NCBI GenBank assembly: GCA_963691705.1
Contig: OY829538.1
Coordinates: forward strand, 29,718,836-29,782,835
Direction of reading: 5' to 3'
From: Viola odorata
Lineage: Eukaryota; Streptophyta; Magnoliopsida; Malpighiales; Violaceae
Length of the DNA stretch: 64,000 nucleotides
The first letter of the stretch is position 1; every line of letters begins with the position of its first letter. Below the pieces are notes generated by a model that was not told the DNA's origin, ran no database searches, and saw nothing but the letters and a program-made list of their open reading frames with translations. The position numbers and the translations under genes were made by a program. Positions 54,735 through 64,000 of this stretch are shown piece by piece.

Positions 54735-55180
54735 ATGGAGGGTGGTTTAAAGCCACCGCGTTTGATAGATGGGTGAGTGGTTGAACGCCACCACATTTGA
54801 CGGAGATTGGTGAGTGGTTGGAAGCCACCATATTGGTGTGAATGTGTGTATGTGCGAGGCTATCGCTCTTCGGACGTTAATGAAGAGATATGATCCGAGC
54901 GGGGATACTCGGACATTTTGATTGGGGAATGGTAACGTACTCCCTTCGAGGTTGATTGGATTTTGACGAAAACCCAAGATGAGGGCATTACAATGATTTC
55001 TTCAACGAAAACCTGACGGCAAGGGATTTATAACGATGTTGTTATCAAAAACCCATGGTTCAGGAGTGGTAACATTCTCCATTCGATTGTTGATTGGATT
55101 TTGATGAAAATCCAAGATGAGGGCATTACAACGATGTTTGTGATCGAAGACCCAATTGGTGTGATTCCATCAAAGCGTAT
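54735..55180. repeat. Short interior repeats of Tat-type insert
   Basis: A GTGGTTGAANGCCACCA word occurs three times in 54745-54835. A ~136-bp unit (GGTAAC..CTCC..TCGA, then TTGATTGGATTTTGATGAAA and AAGATGAGGGCATTACAA) occurs at about 54931 and 55067. Confidence 0.7.
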
Positions 55181-55259
55181 CTGTATCCTGCGAATAGGAG
55201 AGAAACAAAACACGAAAGCAGCAACAGATTGAAAAAGAGAGTGCAATGATAATGTGAGA

Positions 55260-56190
55260 AACAATGTGTATTCCTACATTTAAACCTCGGCTTGCCCCCA
55301 AGTCTTTTGTTGGAACAAAAATGACCTCTTTGTTTTAAGAGAAAATCAAATCAAGTATATTCTTTGAAAAATGTTCGTTCAGCTTTCGTTATATAAACAT
55401 GATTGATACAAGTCTAGATAATGTCTGCATCTTGTTCAAGAAATAACGACCTCAAGAACAAGACTTTTCCATGACATATAAACATAAGCAATTCTTACTA
55501 GATATTAGTGTTTGCGCTCGCGCTCAGAAACAGGGTTATGTGTTTACACTCCTAAAAATGCAGCAAACATAGCACGAAATTAGATTTGCAATGTCAATCC
55601 GAGTGAATAAACTTCAAATGAAGATGTACCTGCATGGGCCTGCTAATAATCGAAAGGACTTTGCGAGGGAGAAAGAAAGGGGGAATTTGTAGAAGAAAGG
55701 AAAAGTGTTTTTTTTTTCGTGAAATGAGTTTTGTGCTCAATGACTGATTGTGATGTAGACAAATTGTGGTGAACGATGCTTGATGATTTGATCGAGGCGA
55801 GAGCAAAGTGCACAAATTGTTGAATCTTTGCTTGAGATGTTCCTTCTGGATTGTTTTGAGGGCACTGTGCCCAAGTTCTTCAATATTCGCAGGAAATGAT
55901 TTTTTCCTTCTGAGATCAATTTTGTCGTTGATGCGTGACCATTTTTTCATTTTACACTTGCTATTGTTGTTGCTTTGGTGTTCCTTGAACACTCTCTTTT
56001 TGATTTCGAGATCATTTTGACGAACCACACCAACTTTTGAATTTTCGCAGAGAACGACATCTCCCTTCTCTCTTTTTTTTTTTTTTTTTTTTGAGATCAC
56101 TTGTTGTTGACGAAGTGCACCTAGTTCTTGTATCTCCGTTGGAAATGATATTTTTTTTTTTTTTTTGTTCTTAGATCATTGTGATCCTTT
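55260..56190. other. Interior of Tat-type insert without recognised coding
   Basis: Contains poly-T runs (56078, 56150) and open frames that are low in complexity; no retroelement domain is seen in any frame. Confidence 0.5.
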
Positions 56191-56204
56191 GACCATTTTT
56201 GTAT

Positions 56205-56490
56205 TTGCTTCTACTGTCATTGACTTGGGTTCTTTGAGATACCCTTTGTATACAAGTTTCTTCATCTTTTGCTAGGAATGCTCTTCTTGTGATCCTCTTG
56301 ATTGATTTGATTGATGATTTTTTTATACTTGCTTCTGCTTTCATTGACTTGGGTTCTTTGAGATACCCTCTATATACAAGTTTCTTCATCTTTTGCTAGG
56401 AATGCTCTTCTTGTGACCTTGATTGATTTGATTGATGATTTTTCATACTTGCTTCTGCTTTCAATGACTTGGGTTCTTTGAGATACCCTC
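56205..56490. repeat. ~122-bp tandem repeat, about 2.4 copies
   Basis: GACTTGGGTTCTTTGAGATAC occurs at 56222, 56346 and 56466, each preceded by TTGCTTCTRCTTTCAT; the first two are followed by TATACAAGTTTCTTCATC and TTTTGCTAGGAATGC. Confidence 0.85.
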
Positions 56491-57590
56491 TTTTTGAATC
56501 CTTTTTTTTGTATTATTATTTTTCTTTTTTTTTCTTTTTTTCTTCTCTCTCCTTTTTTTTGAATACAAACAGCGACTGAAGCAAGTACAATTTCCTTTGT
56601 TTTGATCCTTTTGGGTAGCGGCCTTTGATTTTTCTTCGCCACTTCTCCGTGTGTTAGCGCGGACTGTCAACCTTTGAGGGTTTCCTTTTCGTCCTGCTGA
56701 TTCGTTGAAATGAACTTAACATGCTTCTGGCGCTTTAGTCGGCCAATTCCGTCGAGCACTTACTCATTTGTGAGGGGCTTAGAAGAAGGCTTTGAAGTGT
56801 TTGATAGAGTTGTATATGGTGTGTAAGGTATGTGTTTTGAGGGTGAAAAAGTTAAAAAAAAAAATTTGAAAAATGTGGAAGAAGAGCAAAGCAAAGTCCA
56901 ATGTCATCTTACTGTTATCCCATATCTGATGGTTCATGTACCCTGGATATTATGCAAATCTAACTAGCACTTAGCTTAGCATTTACACTTATGAAAGAAA
57001 TAAAGCGTGAAGGCCCAAAATACTCACAGGGATACGTTTGTAACTGCTTACACCTAAACATGCCATGGATATAAGAGTTAACAGACAAGATCATGCATGT
57101 TTATATAATTTCTAAAGAACGCTCAAGTTATCCGTGACGTGATAAAATGATGAACATTCTTGATTTACGGATGTTTTGAAAATTTGAGGGCAGTGTGGAT
57201 TTTTCTCTTTTATTTTTCTCCTTTTGTAATCAAAGTAGAAATAATTTTACAACTATGAAATTTGAAAAGATTTTAACGATTTTAGGGGATAAAGTTCAAA
57301 ATTACCCCCAATAAAAAAAATGATTGTACAAAGACTGTAAAAGGCTTTAGACTAAAGGAGAATGAACTTCCCTGAAAAATGAGCTTTGACATTTTTCAAT
57401 GCCTTCTTTTGGCCGTCGCTTCACTCGCTTGCCCACAGGTTTATAAGCCTCATTGTACCTTGAGATGGAGAGGGAATTAAATTGTAAATTCACGTAGAAA
57501 AGAAAAAAAAATAGAGATATTGAAAAGAACGCGTGAGTTGTTTCCCATGAAGTGCCTTTATTTAAAGTCGCAGGCTCGACTATGGCGAAG
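56491..57590. other. Interior of Tat-type insert, unassigned
   Basis: AT-rich with T-rich runs; no recognised frame. Confidence 0.45.
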
Positions 57591-57594
57591 CTTC

Positions 57595-58255
57595 CTTGTG
57601 ATCAAAATTGGAGAAAGCGGGGGGTGAATCACCGTATCAACTTTTTGATGAAAAGTGGGGGTGTAAACCACCGCACGATTTTTGAAATGTGGGGTTTGAA
57701 CCACCACAAAAGTTTTGACAAAAAGTGGGGGTTTGAACCGATGCATAAGATTGAAACATGGGGGTTTAAAACCGCCGCACAATTGTTTTGGAAAGGTGGG
57801 GTATCTTGAACCGCCACACGATTTTTTGAAAAGTGAGGTTTAAACCGCCACATGATTTTTTAAAAGGTGGGGTTTAAACCGCCACATGATTTTTGAAATG
57901 TGGGGTTTAAACCGCCACATGATTTTTTGAAAGGTGGGGTTTAAACCGCCACATGATTTTTTTTGAAATATGGAGTGTGAACTGCCACACGATTTTTGAA
58001 AGGTGGGGTTTAAACCGCCACCTGATTTTTTTTTTTTTTGAAATATAGGGTGTGAACCGCCACACGATTTTTGAAATGTGGGGTTTAAACCGCCACATGA
58101 TTTTTTGAAAGGTGGAGTTTAAACCGCCACACGATTTTTGAAAGGTGGGGTTTAAACCATCACACAATTTTTGAAAAGGTGGGGTTTAAACCGCCACATG
58201 ATTTTTTGAAATGTGGGGTGTGAACCGCCACACGATTTTTGAAAAGTGGGGATAG
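57595..58255. repeat. 33-37-bp tandem array, about 18 copies
   Basis: Consensus GTGGGGTTTAAACCGCCACA followed by TGATTTTTTGAAAG. Copies vary mainly in the length of the T run. Each good copy contains the palindrome GGTTTAAACC, which is also the centre of the long palindrome in the LTRs (52289-52317 and 62221-62249). Confidence 0.92.
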
Positions 58256-58509
58256 CTCGCTTTTTAGGAGCCATCCTTTATCCTGAAAAAAGAAAATAAT
58301 AGTGAGTATAAGTGATGACATGCATGACATGCAATCCCGAGGCCTCCACGCTGCTTATTCACTCTTTTGGCCACAGTTCCACTTAATACTTTTAGGACGA
58401 ATGAGAAGATGACACTTCGGTGAAGATATGAAGGAAGATTTTATTCATTCCACTCGACGAGATGTGATCTTGGATGCTATCAATGAAGCCCACGGATCGG
58501 CGCTACAAG

Positions 58510-59495
58510 GAGACGTTTGGCCACAACAAAAGAGTGCGCAACTGAAACTGAGAAGAAGTAACTGTCATAGCGTTCTGAATTTTTTGTGAGAGATGCTCCG
58601 CTCAGAAAATTCTGAAATTTGGCGTGGGAATACTTCAGCCTGTTATCAACATCTTTTGTGTTTTATCCGAGTGGAAACTCCGAGAAAATCGCATTGATAT
58701 TGGTCAAAACAAAAAAAGCGCGCAGCTAAAATCGAGAAACACCGTTATCCTTACGTCTAAATTGTTTGCGAGAGATGCGCAGCCCAGAAAAATCCCATCT
58801 TTGGTATGGACAATCTTCAGCCTGTTATCAACATATTTCATGTTTTGTCTGAGTGGGAATTATGAACCAATTGCGTCCATATTGGCCAAAACAAAAGAGC
58901 GCGCGGCTGAAGTTCAGAAGAAATAACTATCCTTGCATTCAGAATTTTTCCGTGAGAGATTCACTGCCCAGAAAATTCTGAACTTTGGTGTGGAAATACC
59001 TCAACCTGTTATCAACATCTTCCATGTTTTGGACGAGTGGAAACTCCGGGTAAATCACTTTGATATTGGCCAAAATAAAAGAGTGTGTAGTCTGAAACCG
59101 AGAAGAAGTAACTATTCTTGCGTTCTGATTTTTTGCGAGAGATGTACTGCCCCGAAAATTCTGAAATTTGGTGTGGGAAGACTCCAACCTGCCATCAACA
59201 TCTTCCATGGTTTGTCCAAGTGGAAAATCCAAGCAAATTATATCTATTTTGGCCAAGACAAAAGATCGCGCAGCTGAGATCGAGAAGGAGCAACTGTTCT
59301 TGCGTTTTGAAATTTCTTTTGAGAGATGCCCTGCTCAGAAAATTATGAAATTTGGTAAGGGCGAACTTCCATGTGTTATGAACGTCTTTTGTGTTTTAGT
59401 AGAGTGGAAACCTGGAGTCAATCGCATTCATATTGGCCAAGGAAAAAGAGTGCGCAGTTGAAACCAAGAAGAACCGGTTATCTCTGCGTTATCGT
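58510..59495. repeat. ~183-bp tandem array, about 5.4 copies
   Basis: GAGAGATGC-type starts at about 58589, 58771, 58953, 59138 and 59321 (spacing 182-185). Shared words in each copy: AGAAAATTCTGAAATTTGG, CCTGTTATCAACATCTT, GAGTGGAAACTC, GATATTGGCCAAAACAAAA and CGCAGCTGAAATCGAGAAG. Divergence between copies is high, so the array is old relative to the LTR pair. Confidence 0.9.
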
Positions 59496-59499
59496 CATT

Positions 59500-60520
59500 T
59501 GGTCTATATATTTTTTTGTGTTTTTCATTTCAAGGGTCAACTTTTTTTTTTTGAGCTCTATGTGCGGTTTAATTTGGGGAATGTTGTTTCGACCGTAGGC
59601 GATAGCCATTTGATATCCTTTGGATGTGTTAAAGAAAGAACACGTTTCATAATTATCCGAATAATTATGAACATTGTCATTGATTTTGTTTCATCAAAAA
59701 GGGTTACAACCATTATAAGTTGGATTACCTATCTAGATCTACCCAAAAAGGCCAGTAGACTGAAGTCTAGGAACATCGTTACATGGGGCGAAAAGGAAAA
59801 TCTAAGTAGCTGATGCCTGATTTTTTCTTTTAAGGTGACAACCTTCAAAGTCGAGATTCGCTTGCTCATACTAAAAAATATTCCAACGACGCAATGTCCT
59901 CTTTCTGACTCCCCACTTCTTCCATCCCAATCTCGGTCATAATATCGGGAATAAAATCGGATTTCAATATGTCACCCTATTCCGATTGATTGTTGTAGCT
60001 TGAAATCCCGAAAGTATTACGTGAAAGCATCGTGGGTATTGCCATTTGAGTGAACAAGTAAGGTGAGGCTGTTTTACGAGATAGAATTATTGTGTTAGTG
60101 AAAATACAACATGAGGAAAATACAAGTATAAAGTAAAACCGTAATACATAAACATGAAATAAATGCACGAACATGATGTATATGCTGGGTTTTTGACGTC
60201 GACTAATTTCTAACGGCCGCAAAGTTCCCGAACGATACCATAGAATGGTCCCTAAAGTGTCAGCCAGTGTCAACCGATTCCTTGCGGAACCAGACAACCT
60301 TTCGACTAGTTTTAGCGGTTCGTCCGAGTGGGGTTGGTGAACACTACCCAGGACACGTGTCCCAGGGCGTCACTACTACCCTCCTAAGCATATTTGGTAA
60401 TTGTCCCTTGGGTGTAGGGCACTATGCATGAGTATGCCAATTGATCAAAGCGTATAACAAATAACCAACAAAATAGTTTATTAAAACAAGTAAAAAAAAC
60501 AAACACCTTAAAAAATCGGC
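59500..60520. other. Interior of Tat-type insert next to the PBS
   Basis: No coding domain. A GC-richer patch (60295-60420) is followed by the PBS region. Confidence 0.5.
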
Positions 60521-60523
60521 TTC

Positions 60524-60554
60524 GACCCTAAAGTCCCAAGTGAAGTCGCCAAAC
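60524..60554 (-). other. Primer-binding site of Tat-type insert
   Basis: Directly next to the right LTR the minus strand reads GTTTGGCGACTTCACTTGGG. TTTGGCGACT..CT.GGGGA is the pattern I know from Tat/Ogre elements. It sets the orientation as minus. The tRNA species was not checked. Confidence 0.55.
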
Positions 60555-62808
60555 TGTCGCACCCGAAAAATAAAAAAATCGCGAGTATACGACGAATCTG
60601 AGACCTTGCGATGCTCAGCGTAAAAGGATGCCTCGCAACATGCAATGAAGTCGCCACCCTATTTTCTAAGGTTTAGGGAACCTATATCTCATGGCATAAA
60701 AAATAAAAAAACTAAGGCACAATTGGTCTAAACCAAAGAACGAAGGTTCGAGGTCGTATTATAGACTTGGGAAGGTGTTAGGCACCCAAGTCACATCCTT
60801 TAAGAAAAGTTACCGGTTATGCGAGGTGTTTTTGAGAAAAAACAATCATTTTTTACATGTATTTTGGGCCCTCAAAGGTGACGTTACATCTTAGCATTTG
60901 GGACTTGTTATTTCCGTTTGGGTCAGAGGGACGGGGTTACCGTTTTGTCTCTATGCTAGAGCGGACGTTCCCCCCTTTTCATCGAGCCATGCATGACTTA
61001 ATTACTACGTGATCTATCATGGCAAAGACTAGCAAGATACCGATTAATGTATGCACATAGATTTTCATATGGGTTTGAAGCCATCATGCATCATATATCA
61101 AAGGTATAGGAATTAATTTCATGGCATAAAAGCAAGTGATGTAAACACGTAAGCATGTGCGTTGATTTTATTTTCTAACAATTCTAAATATCATGCATAC
61201 AATTATGATACATATATTTTTAAATAGCATGCATATGAATAATATTTGCGGAAAGCATTTAATAAATAAAAAGGGGTAGAAAGCGTACCTGCGTTGCGTG
61301 AACTTGATCTACCTTAAAAAATGAAAGTATTAGCGATAGTTCGATCAAAAATAAGTAAAGAACGAGTAAAATAAAATAAAATTTTAATTAATTTCAAACG
61401 AGCGAGTAAATAACTAAACATGGCAAGTAAAAATATTTTAACACATGTGAGAGTATGATCATATCGATAAATAATTAACATGGCAAAAATTACGAAAGAG
61501 AGCATAAAACAAATATTCATACGATTTAGACAATGACATAATTTATACATTAAATAAGGCACACGAGTATTTACTAAGAATATAACATACGATTTAACAT
61601 GGCATAATTACGAAAAAGAAATACGAACATTTCAATGATTTAAACATGGTATAATAAAAACATACGAATTATTAAAACCTGGCATAATAAAAAGCATATG
61701 AATTATTTCATGTGATTTGACGAAAATAAGTGGGTCCCACATTTGAATTTTGGACATTAAAAAATGGGCTTGGCTTTAATAAAAAAACAAAATAAAACAC
61801 GACATAAAATAAATAAAACAACATATGTGCATATGACTAATCAAGCGAGGAAATAAACCAATCATCATACGAGGCATGTGGGCATTTCATTTGACTTAAA
61901 CAATATTCAAAAGGGCATAGGAATTATTAATAAGATTTAAACATGGCATAAAAAACATACAAAAAAATAGATTTAAACATGGCATAATAAAAACATATAA
62001 ATTAATTAAATAGATTTAAACATGGCATAATATAAAAAAAGAGCATACGAATTAATTAAATATTGCATACGAGTTATTAATTAAATAAACACAAAAATGA
62101 AACGAACGAAATAATTGACGAAAATTTAAATGGACTGGGCCCGATGCATGCTGGATGAAAATGGGCTAGGAATAAATCCTAGACCCATGGGTTAAATTAA
62201 AAGAAAAAAAGAAAAGAAAAGATGGGCTTGGTTTAAACCAAGGCCCATCTTTGTCAAATGACAAAGAAAGGGACGGGACCAGCCTGCCCTCCCTCTGTTC
62301 CTCACGAAGAGAACAGCATACTGCTGTTCATCTTCTTTCCTTGCGCCGGCGCTACTGCCGGCGGCAAGGAAGGTGGCTCCGGCCACCGAAATACAAAAAA
62401 AAAGCCTCCATGCACAGAGTACGAAAATCCCATAAAAATCAAGCCATTTCAACCGCAAACTAGGAGTAGTTAACCAATCCAACGGTTGATTAAATAGAAG
62501 GAGTAAAATGCTCAATAATTTAATTAAGGGTTCGATTTATCAGTGAGACGAAACGGGCAATAAATTCGAACGAAGGCAACTACGTTTATAGAGAAAAATA
62601 TGATGGTTGAGATGATGCGCCCTAAATTTTGAGTTCAACTCTCTAAGCACATTTATCTTGACAAAGTGTCGAAAAAGCTCGTTTGGGGCCTAAATAAGAC
62701 TAAAAAAGTAAAAGACCCAAATGATAGATAAAAAATAAAATAATACTAAAGGACTCGAGTTGGGCCGAGAGATCAATAACGGTTAGCGTCAAAATTCGGG
62801 TATCAACA
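60555..62808 (-). repeat. 5-prime LTR of Tat-type insert, with 0.54-kb deletion
   Basis: Matches 50640-53424 closely except for a gap: the sequence jumps from the equivalent of 52545 to that of 53084. The missing part contains the TATA box at 52823-52830 and the region downstream of it. Confidence 0.87.
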
Positions 62809-62813
62809 GTACC
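62809..62813. repeat. TSD of Tat-type insert, right copy
   Basis: GTACC, matching 50635-50639. Confidence 0.82.
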
Positions 62814-63296
62814 CAAAATTCGGGTACCAAGTAATTGCTTCATCACTAGATCTTGAATAAGACAATGATCAGGGAAAAAGGATATGAAGCAGTTGAGGTC
62901 TTTCGTTAGCTTACTTACTGACATCAGGTTAAAAGCCAATTCAGGTAGACTAAATACAGATGACATAGTAATAGCAGAAGTTGGTTTAGCTGTACCAGAA
63001 CCCTCAATATTACAGGTGGTGCCATCAGCAAGAGTGACAGGAGAAGATGTTGTGAGCTTCTTAAAGCTTGTCAATAGATTAGGATTACCTGTCATGTGCT
63101 CATTAGCACCAGAATTGATTGTCCATTTGTCAGAAGAGGAAACAAGACAGGTTTTACCTATCTCAACTAATCCAGTACTTGAGTTTGCTTTCACCCATTC
63201 TAAATACTGAGGGAGCTTAGCATACTCATCTGCAGAGATGGCTACAGTCTTTCTAGAGAAGGAATTAGGTAACCCGACAAAATTAATAGAGTTCAT
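62814..63296 (-). pseudogene. Copia protease and integrase lead-in
   Basis: The minus strand opens at 63296 (MNSINFVGLPNSFSRK), then EYAKLPQYLEWVKANSS, the protease active site region DKWTINSGANEHMTGN, then VTLADGTTCNIEGSGT, SSVFSLPELAFNLMSVSKL and CFISFFPDHCLIQDL. Copia proteases have D-S-G-A; here the codon is AAT, giving N-S-G-A, so the catalytic Asp is lost. The region upstream (63300 onward) does not code for gag. Confidence 0.85.
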
Positions 63297-63570
63297 CTTG
63301 AGAAGGAATTAGGTAACCTGACAATTCTAGCAATGAATACAGAGCAAATACGGATTGACTACACACAAGTCAGCCAACCAAGCAGACAGACGCCAACGAG
63401 TCCAGCAAATTTGAAGCGAAAAAGTGCTCGCAAATAGTACTCAAACCAAGCAAATACGCAGCCAACTAAGTAAATACGCAACCAACCAAGCAAATACGCA
63501 GCAATAGATTCAGACTACAAAACTGAGCAAGATACAATAGCAATACAAAGCGGGCAAAGGTACGAGCATC
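63297..63570. other. Junction region right of copia protease
   Basis: GAGAAGGAATTAGGTAACC.GACAA at about 63255 is repeated at about 63299, a local duplication at the end of similarity to copia. The rest (63400-63500) has AAGCAAATACGCAGCCAACC-type repeats of ~20 bases. Confidence 0.5.
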
Positions 63571-63750
63571 AAACCAGTCAACCTAAGCAGTAAACCAGCC
63601 AATCCGAGAAGCAAACCAGCCAACCAGAGCAGCAAACCAGCCAACCCGAGCAGCAAACCAGCCAACCCGAGCAGCAAACCAGCCAACCCAGCAGCAAACC
63701 ACAGTGAACCAGCCCACCCAAGTAGCAAACCAGTCAACCCAACAGAAAAC
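63570..63750. repeat. 21-bp tandem repeat, about 8 copies
   Basis: CAGCAAACCAGCCAACCCGAG repeated with few changes. Its minus-strand frame reads GLAGLLL repeats, which is a by-product of the repeat and not evidence for a membrane protein. Confidence 0.85.
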
Positions 63751-63799
63751 CGACCCGTGAATAGTGACCCGAGAATGGCAGATTCGTAATTTAGCAAAA

Positions 63800-64000
63800 T
63801 CGAGCATCAAACATCGCCAAAATTGAAAACCAAGCACGGGTACCTACCGATCTCAATGAGGCGAGCAAAACCCCAGTCGCGGCTCCCGGAAAGGACGTCG
63901 GACGCTCCCTGACTCGCCGGCGAGTGGGCTTGGTCAGAAAACGCTCCGACTGTGACTGGCGGCGCATGACAGCTCCGATGGCAGCGCTTCCACCTCTCGC
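63800..64000 (-). other. GC-rich end with possible exon
   Basis: Base composition rises sharply in GC. The minus strand can be read open as ASDVLSGSRDWGFARLIEI up to CGGTAGGTACC, which resembles a 5-prime splice site near 63845. I recognise no family. It could be a host exon or the leader of an element extending past the window. Confidence 0.25.

Larger units (their letters stand above)
50640..62808 (-). mobile_element. Large non-coding LTR element (LARD-like, Tat/Ogre type), 12.2 kb
   Basis: LTRs at 50640-53424 (2785 bp) and 60555-62808 (2254 bp) and a GTACC TSD inside the copia integrase lead-in. On the minus strand the LTR starts TGTTGACACCCAAATTTTGAC and ends CGGGTGCGACA, followed by GTTTGGCGACTTCACTTGGG, close to the PBS context of Tat/Ogre elements. 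The 7.1-kb interior has no gag or pol motif in any frame; instead it holds four tandem arrays. No clear polypurine tract is seen next to the left LTR. It is non-autonomous and would need proteins from a relative. Confidence 0.85.
47602..63300 (-). mobile_element. Ty1/copia element, defective, interrupted
   Basis: Minus-strand copia element: 3-prime LTR (47602-47742), PPT, RNase H, RT and integrase (48073-50639), then a 12.2-kb insertion, then the integrase lead-in and protease (62814-63296). The order gag-PR-INT-RT-RH is copia. Gag and the 5-prime LTR are not recognisable to the right within the window. Multiple stops are present, and the RT and protease active sites are mutated. The short LTR and the protein motifs fit a compact copia lineage; I do not assign the lineage. 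Confidence 0.85.

Noticed and set aside
63510..63797. Leu/Gly-rich frame looking like a membrane protein (-)
   Set aside because: It is the translation of the 21-bp tandem repeat; no flanking gene structure supports it.

Overview
The window comes from a flowering plant, most likely a eudicot with a repeat-rich genome. The host-gene material I recognise is a 3-prime terminal exon of the small subunit of ADP-glucose pyrophosphorylase at the left edge (+), a broken F-box (SKIP23-like, DUF295) gene near 45.3-47.0 kb, and an ankyrin-repeat gene fragment carried inside a DNA transposon. No rRNA, tRNA or CRISPR was seen. Almost all the rest is transposable elements nested in one another, and their borders can be read from target-site duplications (TSDs).

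Layout. 1-1771: end of the starch gene, its 3-prime flank and non-coding DNA. 1789-8965 (-): an old L1-type LINE (LINE-A, 17-bp TSD), split by a Mutator-like element at 6768-8194 (9-bp TSD, long terminal inverted repeats) that carries the ankyrin fragment (a Pack-MULE). 8983-10397: AT-rich spacer. 10398-24706 (-): a defective Athila-type Ty3/gypsy element with only its 3-prime LTR. It is split by a complete CRM-like Ty3/gypsy element at 13175-21050 (937-bp LTRs, TSD CATAA), which itself holds a 5-prime-truncated LINE (LINE-B, 17344-18318, 10-bp TSD). 24707-35742 (+): the 5-prime LTR and gag/protease part of another Ty3/gypsy element, split by a complete minus-strand Ty3/gypsy element at 27535-34718 (1151-bp LTRs, TSD CTTTC) that has lost the integrase core. 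35905-41949 (+): a nearly intact LINE (LINE-C, 14-bp TSD, poly(A) tail). 42532-43582: a non-autonomous hAT-like element (8-bp TSD). 45321-47020: the F-box pseudogene, split by a probable solo LTR. 47602-63300 (-): a defective Ty1/copia element with a short LTR, split by a 12.2-kb element without coding domains (50640-62808, TSD GTACC, LTRs above 2 kb). That insert looks like a large retrotransposon derivative of the Tat/Ogre type and holds four separate tandem-repeat arrays. 63300-64000: short tandem repeats and a GC-rich end.

No operon-like logic links the genes. The joint story is the order of insertion: LINE-A before the Pack-MULE; Athila before the CRM-like element before LINE-B; Athila before the plus-strand gypsy before the minus-strand gypsy; copia before the Tat-type insert. 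Observations most worth a second look are the captured ankyrin fragment, a 12-bp palindrome scattered through the Athila but seen nowhere else in the window, the multi-array interior of the Tat-type insert, and the polyprotein tail with a GP[IM]TR motif that three different LTR families encode inside their LTRs.
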